Source: Antedon mediterranea (Eukaryota; Echinodermata; Crinoidea; Comatulida; Antedonidae). From it: DNA of 60,000 bases. Positions 53,701 through 60,000 of this stretch are shown piece by piece. The stretch is taken from assembly GCF_964355755.1 (NCBI RefSeq), contig NC_092674.1:23402001-23462000 (forward strand), given 5' to 3'. How positions within the stretch are numbered: position 1 is the first letter of the stretch; each line of letters opens with the position of its first letter. The notes under the pieces were generated by a model that saw nothing but the letters and a program-made list of their open reading frames with translations, had not been told where the DNA came from and did no database searches. A program made the position numbers and the translations under genes.

Positions 53701-56700
53701 TATCACATTTTATGTACTCGTAATGCACATAGGTGGTCTAAAACCAACCGTTTCAAAATGGTAGAGTATAAGTGGCCATTTTGAATTTATGCTAATTAAC
53801 CCCCTTCCGATTTTTGTAAACTTTGGATATCATATTTATTTTAACAGAAAAATGGTTTTTCTGCAGTTTCTACATTTTTTAGCATAGGAATTTAGGATAA
53901 TGTCATTTAAGCAGTTATAACATGATATATGACGTCACAACTACCTTATGATGTCGTAGTTACGTCATATGGTAATTTAAATTTAAATGTGCTAGTTGGA
54001 AAGTTTAATATCACATTTATATCTACTCGCAATGCACTTAGGTGGTCTAAAACCAACTTTTCTCCCCAGGCTGAAATGGCAAAAGACAAGTTAAAGCAGA
54101 AGATAGAAGAGCTTAGAGTGCAGGCTGACATCAGTATTGATGCTCTGAATATCACCATGGAAACCGAGCCTGGTGATGTCAAAGAGCAGTTCAAAGGTCA
54201 ACTGGATGTACTGAAACACATGCAGCAGAAGATATTGGAGGTTCAAGCCACAGAACGCATGGACCACACTGATCTGCTGTCAGCTCAGGAAAATGAATCC
54301 AATAGCAGTAATGAGGTATGTCTACTAGATTATCAGTCTGTGACAACTATGAATGAATACATTGACATTGACAGTCTGTGATTGAGTGATCGGAGGAGCT
54401 CCAGCGGAGTGTGTGCTCCCACAGCTAAATTGAAATTATACTTCTCTATATATTTGACTATTGATATGTTTGTGCTTTCCTGTTAGAAAAACCCGGATCC
54501 AAACATATACAAAATTCTTTGAATGTTGAGTTGTTCTGTCATGAAAAAAAACCTGACATCTGACATGATTTGCACAAAAGACTATGGGATCAGTAGCCGA
54601 GCATCTAAACCACCAAGCTACAGCGCCACTCTTATTGGTATTTTAAACCAATACTTATATTTATATTTCAGGAAAATACTCTCACTGAGAAATCTAAGGA
54701 TGATAATGTTTCCAGTACGGCAGACGACCAGACCTTCTTTAAACACCACACACTGCGCCAGGCAGAGATGGGCCGCGAACTACAGGAGCTGAACAAAGCA
54801 CTGTCATTGAAACAGGAACTCGTTGCCAAGATGGGACAGAGTGATGAAAAAATGACTGTCATGAAAATGCAGTATGACGTGAGTATTTTGTAGTTATCCC
54901 CTACATTGAAATTCTTTTATGCTATGATAATAATAATAATATCCTGGATTTATATAGCGCCTAATGTTGAAGGTGAAACCTTGAAGCGCTGAACATTATT
55001 ACCCCAGTCATCATCAAACACGTATGGAAACATACTCCCATAATGCAGCTAGTAATCAGTGCAAACTTGTGCCTTGATCTAACCGGGTTCCAATATACAC
55101 CTGGGTGCAAAGAGGCAAACGTAAATAAAGTATCTTGCCTAAGGATACAAGCAATGCTACAAGAGTTGGATTCGAACCTCGTTCTCACAATCAGTAGTCG
55201 AACGTCCAATACATACTAATTTACGCAGAGGCCTTTTTTCTGAAACAGATCCTCTTATGTTAACACCACCTAGAGCCAACCTAAAATCCATGCCTAAGGG
55301 CTTCTTCGCTGAGGCACCAGAGATCTGGAACCAACTTCCTCGTTCCATCCATTACACTCCATTCCCTTTTCAATTAAAATCTCTCCTAAAAACTTGCCTC
55401 TAGTTATTCTTTTCATGTTGCGCTGTGAGACTCCGGTAAAGAGCGCTTTATAAATTCGATATTATTTTTTTTATTATTTAGAAAATTACAATGGAAAAGA
55501 TCGGACATTAGGTTTAAGTTCAGCATTTAATATTTTTTTCTTTTCAGCAAAGCTCTAAGCAGCTTGAAAATGAAGTGAGCCAGCTGGTGAAGGAGAAAGA
55601 AGAGCTAACAACTGCACTAAATTCAGTCAAGACAAATGTTAACAGCAATAAGTAAGAGATTCACTCTTATACCCTTTTCACACCTGCAAAAAGTAACAAC
55701 TTGTAATAGGTTATAACTAGGCAGAGGCAGAGATAGTGCATCTAAATTCGGGCATGACAACCCTGAAATAAATAAAAAGTATAAAAGAATTAATAATAAT
55801 AAAAAAGATAATATAACATATAAATAAATAGAATTATATAAGAAATAAATCCAACCAATCCAAACTAAACCCAAAACCAGCTGTGAATACTGCCACCACA
55901 CTGACTAGTTCCATGATAATCAATATGATGATTGTGGATTGTGAAAAGATGAAGAACCAGGTTTGCATAGTGTGAAGACAAATCTCGAGAGAAAAGCAAA
56001 CCAACAAAAGGCCTGTTTTTTTTGTTCCTAGTTTTGCCCTTGTAATAAACTGACCAATCATAGTAATCAAATAATACACAATAAAGCTTTCTCCCGAGAT
56101 TTCTCACATGGTTCCTGTATACTTGTATGAAAACGTGTAATTAATCGAGAGATCAAACCTGGTTACAACTTATTTATGCAGGTGTGAAAAGATTTGAAAA
56201 ATTGAGATTATTTTACCCAAGCCTGACTGTGTGGCTCAGTTAATCTTACTCTTCCTGAAAATATAAACATTTATTACCTCCTTTCTTTATTTTCCAAAAA
56301 AGTCTATCGTTTCTTTATATAAAATAATAAATAAATGATGGTGGATATCACATGTTTTTTGTCAGTTTGATAGAGTAGACAGAGCTTAAGTTTTCATGGA
56401 AACTAAATTGATGCAAAATAGGTTCCAATATTTCACTCTTGTAGAATAAAAAAAAACTTTATATTGAAATTGTTGCCATAGAAAGATAAACATTTCTCTT
56501 CTTTTCTTTATTTTTAGGATCAGTGAACAAAGAAGAAAACGTCTACTTGAATTAGAATCACAGATCACAGACTTGAAGAAAAAAATTGTAGAACAGAATA
56601 AATTGCTTAAGTTTAAAGAACAAAGTGTAAAAGCTGTTGACAAACTGAATAACGAAATTCATGTAAGATATAAGAATTGTATCATGAATACCGCATTTAT

Positions 56701-58631
56701 TTGAATAAACACCCCTTAAAAATGCTTGTTCGCTGTTATGAAAATATTCCAACATGAGCCAGTTACAAAATTCCGAACCCTATCAGTGATTTGAAACTGA
56801 TTCTCAAGCACATTATCTTTTTCAAGGAAATTATTTTTTAAATAATTTAAATTTTCTTAGTAGTTTTTTGACCAAATCTTTCCAAATTTATAATCCTTTC
56901 TATTGCTGTTATTTGTATTGTAACATAGATTTTGTTGTTTTCAGTCCATGAAACATGCAAGAGTTAAATTAATGCGACAGATGAAGGAAGATGCCGAGAA
57001 AGTACGAACCTGGAAAGCTGCCAAAAACAAAGAGGTTATGCAACTGAAAGCACAGGTAATAAAACAGTGATTTTTGTTGTAATTATTTATTTTTATTTTA
57101 TGTATTTAGGCACTTGTGGTCAAGGATTACTAATAGTTAATTAATCACGACCCTGCCTTAAACGCTTGGCCATTTGACTCATTCAGTTTATAATATCCCT
57201 ACAATATAATAAACCCTACCTTTTTACCACATTCGGGAACATTTGGTACACTGTCTATTTTCAAATTAGTAGCACAGAACTTGAAATATGCATCCTTCAT
57301 GTAGATGTATTATGGATGGTGTATGTGAAAATAAAGAATTGAATTGACTAGTACCTCTTATTAATAAAATGTCTGGTTGGACTTTTTCACTCGATACTAA
57401 ATCTTTATTGGTTGATCTAGCCTCACACATTATCAATATCATGCATTTTTTATGGATGTTTTCTATATCAGGACCGAAAACGGCAATGTGAATATGCAAA
57501 ACTGGAAAGAGTGCACGTGAAACAGCAGCATGTTCTTCGAAGAAAAATGGAAGAGGTATGGTTATATTTGCCATAGCCTACTTGAATGTATAGATTGTTT
57601 AAACCTTGAAAGTATTTAGGCATTTATTTATAAAGATGTGTAGACTGTTTATGGCCATACCACATTGAAAAACCAATTCTCATATCACAAAAAATAATAT
57701 TACTGTATTATTATTATTTTCAGGCTTCTACTGCCAACAAACGTCTAAAAGAAGCCATGCAGAAGCAGAAAGCAGCCGCTGAATCTAGAGGGCGCTTTGA
57801 TGAGCGTAACCAGCAGGGTATTGGCAAACGAATCAGGGTAGGAAATCAATATTTTAAAAATGATATTTTACACTATGTAACACTGATAAAAAGACACTTT
57901 AGTTAATATATATGAATAAAATATATAAGAATAAGAGCTGATTCCATTCTTGAAAAGCATTGGCTTAGGTGGTCTAATTTTGGGATTTTACAGTGATTGT
58001 GGGAGTCTAAATGTTTATGATCGAATGGATGGTAACATTGAACACAATTATGCAGGAATCCATGTTTTTTTTTAATAGAGCTTTTTAGAACATGAACTTG
58101 AAGTACTAGTAAGCATCAACGAAGCAAAGCGCCACCTTGCATCACTCATTGCTGACCGCAAAACGATTACCAAACAGCTTGCTGATTTAAATGAAGTGCC
58201 TCCGAATAAGGTCAGCCTTGTTTCTTGTAACCTTTTAGTGGGTAACCACCACTGCCCTGTACAACATATATATGGCATTCTTTATTTGTTGTTATTGATG
58301 TATTAAAAAACAGTAAATTTTAGTTTATAAATGATATTATGAAAATATAATATTATAGGTTTTTTTATGGATTCGCCTATTTAGTCAATGTGTGTACATG
58401 TGTGGGTCCCGTGGGCTTAATCAGTGAGCACTCATAACCGTTATTCTACTGCCTGGGGCTTATTTTTGGTTTGGTTTGCTTTTTTTACCTTAAAAAATTA
58501 GAAATCCAAAGATACTGACGGAAGTAAGAGTGACAGTGAGAACCCAGACAAGTCAAGCCTTAAAGAAGACCTTGTGTTGAGAAATGCACAGATCTCGGAC
58601 CTACAGCAGAAGATTGTGGATGCTGATCAAG
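41489..58631 (+). CDS. KIF4: Chromosome-associated kinesin KIF4, gene span (16 coding exons, 3' end outside the window)
   Basis: Exons: 41489-41720, 42496-42689, 47388-47644, 48890-48984, 49445-49564, 50496-50791, 51220-51297, 54070-54315, 54672-54878, 55548-55651, 56518-56662, 56945-57055, 57472-57555, 57724-57837, 58079-58210, 58502-58631. Phases agree at every joint and give 848 codons plus one base. The N-terminal motor has the P-loop GQTGSGKT (residues 87-94), switch I NSTSSRSH (206-213) and switch II DLAGSE (240-245). [11 protein letters not shown] closes the motor, and a long coiled coil follows. The text matches vertebrate KIF4A along its length ([15 protein letters not shown] at the start, [11 protein letters not shown] and EEAKRHL-type blocks in the stalk). 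Vertebrate KIF4A is about 1230 residues, so the C-terminal tail with its Cys-rich cluster should lie to the right. KIF4 is a plus-end kinesin of chromosome arms and the spindle midzone, acting with condensin and PRC1. Confidence 0.95.
41928..42345 (+). repeat. 30-bp minisatellite in KIF4 intron 1, with a diverged higher-order continuation
   Basis: About seven to eight units of the type ATGAACCAGGGACTGACGAA + TTACCCTGCA span 41938-42170. Longer units that add CACAGCAAACAAC and GGGATCC(C)TGAATTACC follow to ~42345. Because 30 is a multiple of three, all frames stay open and give spurious proteins on both strands; the position between exons 1 and 2 shows it is intronic. Confidence 0.95.
42496..42689 (+). 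CDS. KIF4: KIF4 exon 2 (P-loop)
   Basis: Acceptor TTTTTAAG|GTTATAATG. Encodes [20 protein letters not shown] and a loop, ending VSYLE|GTGAGT in phase 0. The Walker A residues are intact. Confidence 0.96.
42703..44650 (+). mobile_element. tRNA-derived SINE (Ser/Leu type head) in KIF4 intron 2, split by a transposon
   Basis: The head has an A box TGGCCGAGCGG (42716-42726) and a degenerate B box GGTTTGAGGCTC (42770-42781), typical of a tRNA-Ser/Leu-type SINE. The body (GGATAAGGACTATAAACCGT, TTATGTGCAGCACTTTAA) is interrupted at 42879 and continues at 44539 (AGACCCTAGTACTGTC ... CACTGGGCCCTCTGGGAGAA) to about 44650. It starts only ~14 bp after the exon 2 donor. Confidence 0.75.
42880..44535. mobile_element. 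TAA-flanked DNA transposon (Harbinger-like) nested in the SINE
   Basis: The 30-bp ends starting GGCGTCATCTACAAATTATT and continuing TCAGACCACA are perfectly inverted. TAA is duplicated at 42877-42879 and 44536-44538; the SINE framework (CACTTTAAAGACCC) shows that only one TAA was present before. Palindromic AGACGCGTCT sites recur subterminally on both sides (42931, 42969, 43014, 43069 and near 44459-44495). No transposase ORF is present. A 3-bp TWA-type duplication with GG ends suggests PIF/Harbinger. Confidence 0.82.
44678..46720 (-). pseudogene. 5'-truncated LINE in KIF4 intron 2, opposite orientation
   Basis: The minus strand encodes, with two frame changes, the pre-RT linker ([20 protein letters not shown], 46.65 kb), RT motif A ([14 protein letters not shown], ~45.93 kb), motif B ([20 protein letters not shown], ~45.75 kb), motif C (YVDD, ~45.67 kb), [14 protein letters not shown] and the C-terminal [15 protein letters not shown] with [10 protein letters not shown] (45.3-45.2 kb). 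The 3' UTR has a CAGCC-TTCG-GGCTG hairpin (44722-44735) and an AATAAATAATAAATAAA tail. No endonuclease remains. Confidence 0.88.
46721..47387 (+). other. Rest of KIF4 intron 2
   Basis: AT-rich intron without recognised features, apart from TTTAGTTTACAAACTTGAAG-like words that resemble sequences near 14.85 and 15.75 kb. Confidence 0.45.
47388..47644 (+). CDS. KIF4: KIF4 exon 3 (switch I)
   Basis: Acceptor CTTTTTCAG|ATTCACAATG. Encodes [13 protein letters not shown] to [15 protein letters not shown] and ends GATGAAAG|GTGGGT. Switch I Asn, Ser, Ser, Arg and His residues are all present. Confidence 0.96.
47660..47890. mobile_element. MITE family H, copy in KIF4 intron 3
   Basis: CCTTTTCTCACCAGCAAAAAG + TAACAATTTGTAA, TTGCATAGTGTAAAAACAA, GGCCTGTTTTTTTTT and CTAATCATAGTAACCAAATA match the element at 55668-56192 in the same order. 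It starts about 15 bp after the exon 3 donor. The right end is not clear. Confidence 0.65.
48890..48984 (+). CDS. KIF4: KIF4 exon 4 (switch II), followed by a GC-AG intron
   Basis: Acceptor ATTTTTAG|TGATGGTGG. Encodes [20 protein letters not shown]. It ends CGTGAAG|GCAAGT: the donor is GC rather than GT, otherwise a perfect consensus, and the reading frame requires this joint ([10 protein letters not shown]). Confidence 0.95.
49445..49564 (+). CDS. KIF4: KIF4 exon 5 (alpha4 region)
   Basis: Acceptor TTTTTCAG|GTGTTAAT. Encodes [19 protein letters not shown] to [11 protein letters not shown] and ends CTACAAG|GTAAAG. A MITE starts 11 bp into the following intron. Confidence 0.95.
49576..49775. 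mobile_element. Foldback MITE in KIF4 intron 5
   Basis: AAAGGGCCTTTCACACCTG at the left and CAGGTGTGAAAGGCCCTTT at the right are inverted ends. The match continues through GGCACGGTTCCGGTCCGGCG and further inward (CCAATCGAACG, GTTTTTACG). GC-rich relative to the intron; it may be inserted at TA. Confidence 0.85.
50496..50791 (+). CDS. KIF4: KIF4 exon 6 (end of motor, neck)
   Basis: Acceptor TATTTCAG|ATTCGTTAGG. Encodes [20 protein letters not shown] and [16 protein letters not shown], then the neck and the first coiled coil ([15 protein letters not shown]), ending TTAGAG|GTAAAA. Confidence 0.95.
51220..51297 (+). CDS. KIF4: KIF4 exon 7 (coiled coil)
   Basis: Acceptor GTTTTTTAG|GCTGAAAAT. Encodes [20 protein letters not shown] and CEKVIL, 26 codons, donor CTG|GTAATA. 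Confidence 0.88.
51800..54055. repeat. Large imperfect palindrome filling KIF4 intron 7
   Basis: Two direct copies of a ~330-bp unit at 51810-52130 and 52140-52470 share GTTTACCAAAATTGGAC / GTTTACCGAAATCGGAC, AGGAAGTGGGTT, TTAGCATAAATTCAAAA and CACCTAAGTGCGTTGCGAG. Inverted copies of the same unit occupy 53590-54055 (CTCGCAATGCACTTAGGTGG). The inner part also pairs (GTCACAGTTTCCTATCC near 52690 with the inverse near 53345). The right limit, GGTCTAAAACCAAC, touches the pyrimidine tract of exon 8. Confidence 0.8.
54070..54315 (+). CDS. KIF4: KIF4 exon 8 (coiled coil)
   Basis: Acceptor TTTTCTCCCCAG|GCTGAAATG. It encodes 82 codons starting [20 protein letters not shown] and ends AATGAG|GTATGT. 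The pyrimidine tract begins immediately after a repeat element that fills most of intron 7. Confidence 0.93.
54545..54640 (-). mobile_element. Degenerate tRNA-like SINE head in KIF4 intron 8
   Basis: The minus strand reads GTAGCTTGGTGGTTTAGATG then CTCGGCTACTGATCCCATAG, resembling the A-box region of the SINE at 32.9 kb, with a decayed B box. Only a fragment is left. Confidence 0.5.
54672..54878 (+). CDS. KIF4: KIF4 exon 9 (coiled coil)
   Basis: Acceptor TATATTTCAG|GAAAATACT. Contains [20 protein letters not shown], aligned with the LRQAQMSKELVELNKAL block of vertebrate KIF4, and ends TATGAC|GTGAGT. Confidence 0.94.
54926..55205 (-). mobile_element. tRNA-derived SINE, 5'-truncated, KIF4 intron 9
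   Basis: On the minus strand the B box GAGGTTCGAATCC is intact, the body has CTTAGGCAAGATACTTTATT and TTTGCACCCAGGTGTATA. The 3' end is GCGCTATATAAATCCAGGAT followed by an (ATT)n tail near 54926. The A box is lost at the junction at 55205. Confidence 0.8.
55206..55475 (+). pseudogene. LINE 3' fragment, KIF4 intron 9
   Basis: The plus strand encodes a LINE C-terminus ([20 protein letters not shown], then [15 protein letters not shown] and LKSLLKTCL). The UTR ends GCGCTTTATAAATTCGATAT and a T-rich tail. The 3' block matches that of the neighbouring SINE (GCGCTATATAAATCC). Confidence 0.75.
55548..55651 (+). CDS. KIF4: KIF4 exon 10 (coiled coil)
   Basis: Acceptor TTCTTTTCAG|CAAAGCTCT. Encodes [20 protein letters not shown] and ends AGCAATAA|GTAAGA, splitting a Lys codon. 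Confidence 0.92.
55668..56192. mobile_element. MITE family H, full copy in KIF4 intron 10
   Basis: The left end CCCTTTTCACACCTGCAAAA + AGTAACAACTTGTAA and the inverse of the right end (CTTTTCACACCTGCATAAAT + AAGTTGTAACC) form TIRs. The interior shares several blocks with 47660-47890. No coding capacity. Confidence 0.8.
56356..56390. mobile_element. AGCTCTGTCTA MITE fragment, KIF4 intron 10
   Basis: CAGTTTGATAGAGTAGACAGAGCTTAAG is one arm of the palindromic family seen at 5545-5665. Confidence 0.55.
56518..56662 (+). CDS. KIF4: KIF4 exon 11 (coiled coil)
   Basis: Acceptor TATTTTTAG|GATCAGTG. Encodes [20 protein letters not shown] and KLLKFKEQ, conserved with KIF4 (RRKRLQELE), and ends ATTCAT|GTAAGA. 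Confidence 0.94.
56945..57055 (+). CDS. KIF4: KIF4 exon 12 (coiled coil)
   Basis: Acceptor GTTTTCAG|TCCATGAAA. Contains [19 protein letters not shown], nearly identical to vertebrate KIF4, and ends GCACAG|GTAATA. Confidence 0.95.
57265..57345 (+). mobile_element. Short LINE tail, KIF4 intron 12
   Basis: CATGTAGATGTATTATGGAT ... AATAAAGAATTGAATTGA resembles the terminus at 33.85 kb. Only ~80 bp are recognisable. Confidence 0.4.
57472..57555 (+). CDS. KIF4: KIF4 exon 13 (coiled coil)
   Basis: Acceptor CTATATCAG|GACCGAAAA. Encodes [20 protein letters not shown] and VLRRKMEE, donor GAAGAG|GTATGG. Confidence 0.94.
57724..57837 (+). CDS. KIF4: KIF4 exon 14 (coiled coil)
   Basis: Acceptor TTATTTTCAG|GCTTCTACT. 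Encodes [20 protein letters not shown] (vertebrate KIF4: ANKRLKDALQKQ) and ends ATCAGG|GTAGGA. Confidence 0.94.
58079..58210 (+). CDS. KIF4: KIF4 exon 15
   Basis: Two AGs are adjacent (TTAATAG|AG|CTTTTT); the first keeps the frame as [20 protein letters not shown], matching the LGNEIEVMVSTEEAKRHL block. It ends CCGAATAAG|GTCAGC. Confidence 0.93.
58502..58631 (+). CDS. KIF4: KIF4 exon 16 (last exon visible)
   Basis: Acceptor AAAAAATTAG|AAATCC. Encodes a Ser/Asp/Lys-rich linker and [18 protein letters not shown] (vertebrate FRSAQIADLQQKLLDAES), then CAAG|GTTGGT. The gene continues beyond 60000. Confidence 0.9.
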
Positions 58632-60000
58632 GTTGGTTTCTTCATTCGGTGGTTGGGCAAAACTATCTGGTGATAGGAGAGATAATAGAAATGTTTAACC
58701 TTTTAATGTAACCAGTAAGCAACTATGTCTGCACTGTTCAAATTGAGAATTCAACATCATAATTTAGTAATTGTAGGAATGTTGTAGCGCCACCTATAAT
58801 AATATGAAAACGCATGTCTTGAGCAGGCTCCGCCATCTTGAGTTACCATAATGTTAGAGCTAGTATGCTTGTACTTCATGATCATTAAAATACCTCTCGG
58901 AGACACTAAAGAGTAGTCGTCGATCGTCTGTTATTTCCGTATGCATTATAAGAATCTATGACCCAACAGTAATAACATAATCGCAGCAGGGAGTACAACT
59001 CCCTGATCGCAGTAACAGCTGACAACCTAGACACTATACACACATTGTGTTGTACATATAATTTCCTGGAACTAAAGCTCTGTCAAACTAGTTTGACAAA
59101 AGATGTTTGATGTGCCCAAATATGCAGGCATGTCACCACGCTGGTTGGCCCCGACCAGCACTCAACATTTCCGACCAGGATTTACAGGCTGTCGACCACC
59201 ACTATTATTTATTAATCACTACGATATTTATATTAGGCCTAGGCCTAACTAAAATTCGTACTAAAACATTTTACCTAGCGCATCGTTAATAACAGACAAG
59301 CTAGCCTCATATAGATAAGACAAAAGACTACAGCAAATGTTTCCGTGGTTACGTACGTTACTTTATTTGTAACACAATACCAGGCCTACCCTGCCCTGGT
59401 ATTCATTGTTACAGCTTGTGAGTCATGGCGAACAACGTGCTACACAGCACAGTGTACAAGTTTAAAGTTCACATAGCGACCATTCAAGCGTTTTATTTTG
59501 CACAGATTAAAAATACAAACAATTAGTACGCAGTAATTAAAAATGTACAACTACATAGACCCAAACAAAATAATTTTTAATTGCTGAATGTTTTGTCACC
59601 CTGCTTTAATTATATTATGTTACTAGTTTTACATTTTTGTACTCTACGAACTATTAAAAAAAATAAAAAAACATGCGCATGGTTCAGTGAGACCGGGCAA
59701 GTTCGTTCGTTTATGATCGCCGAGCATGGTACAATAATTACACGTCCCTGGATAACTTCAGGTTGCTGAACTTCAGTTAACCCATAAACACGTGTCTGTT
59801 CTTGCCGGCCATGCACTACATGCTTGCCGCACAGTTGTGAAACAAAAAATCTGGAATTCGCGAAAACGCTAATTAACTCTCGCGCAAAAGAACACGAACA
59901 TAATATTATATCGAGCAACAATTAGTAAGGTCTAGGCTAATAATTTAAATCTACAGTATTTGATTAGGGATTAGGCCTAAATAAGGAAGCGCCTGTTTTT
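58632..60000 (+). other. Start of KIF4 intron 16
   Basis: No further kinesin exon is seen to the window end. Apart from one MITE fragment and a few TAGGCCTA octamers (~59236, ~59973) nothing is identifiable. Confidence 0.5.
59070..59116. mobile_element. AGCTCTGTCTA MITE fragment, KIF4 intron 16
   Basis: AAAGCTCTGTCAAACTAGTT + TGACAAAAGATGTTTGATGTGCCCAAATATG corresponds to the left half of the family at 5545-5665. Confidence 0.55.

Overview
The window is animal nuclear DNA. It is AT-rich, its genes are split by introns with consensus GT-AG sites (plus one GC-AG intron), and it holds a dense, layered set of transposable elements. A vertebrate-like KIF4 chromokinesin, an alpha-2,8-sialyltransferase-type exon pair, tRNA-derived SINEs, CR1/Jockey-like LINEs, a Penelope-like element and very frequent TAGGCCTA octamers suggest a marine invertebrate deuterostome. 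An echinoderm is my best guess, but no species can be named from the sequence alone.

Layout. 1-2.6 kb: 3' part of a LINE with an uninterrupted reverse-transcriptase ORF. 2.8-9.8 kb: a 57-bp tandem repeat, several short inverted-repeat elements (MITEs), and a 1.34-kb non-autonomous transposon with 10-bp inverted ends. 12.9-13.1 kb (minus): first coding exon of an unidentified type II membrane protein. 14.1-14.8 kb: Penelope and LINE debris. 15.95-17.3 kb (minus): the two 3' exons of a sialyltransferase, with a possible small upstream exon at 23.2 kb. 18.3-23.1 kb: a large TTAA-flanked element with long inverted arms and a duplicated right end. 24-34 kb: retroelement fragments (LINEs, an inverted Penelope pair with a hammerhead-like core, a SINE) and foldback repeats. 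34.5-38.1 kb: a CTAGGCCT-rich locus invaded by two DNA transposons, one with a TA target duplication and one with a 9-bp duplication. 38-40.6 kb: a LINE split by a TA-flanked MITE, then a 44-bp palindromic minisatellite.

41.5-60 kb: a KIF4-type kinesin on the plus strand. Sixteen coding exons can be assigned with consistent phase (848 codons plus one base): the complete motor domain and most of the coiled-coil stalk. The C-terminal part lies beyond the window. Its introns carry a 30-bp minisatellite, a SINE split by a TAA-flanked transposon, an inverted LINE, several MITEs and a 2-kb imperfect palindrome.

The most interesting observation is that three independent comparisons between dispersed repeat copies show the TAGGCCTA octamer present or absent as an exact 6-nt difference (TA versus TA-GGCC-TA). 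This is the form a cut-and-paste footprint at a TA target would have. A GGG...CCC-ended, TA-flanked element sits at 34.8-36.6 kb inside the densest cluster of the octamer.
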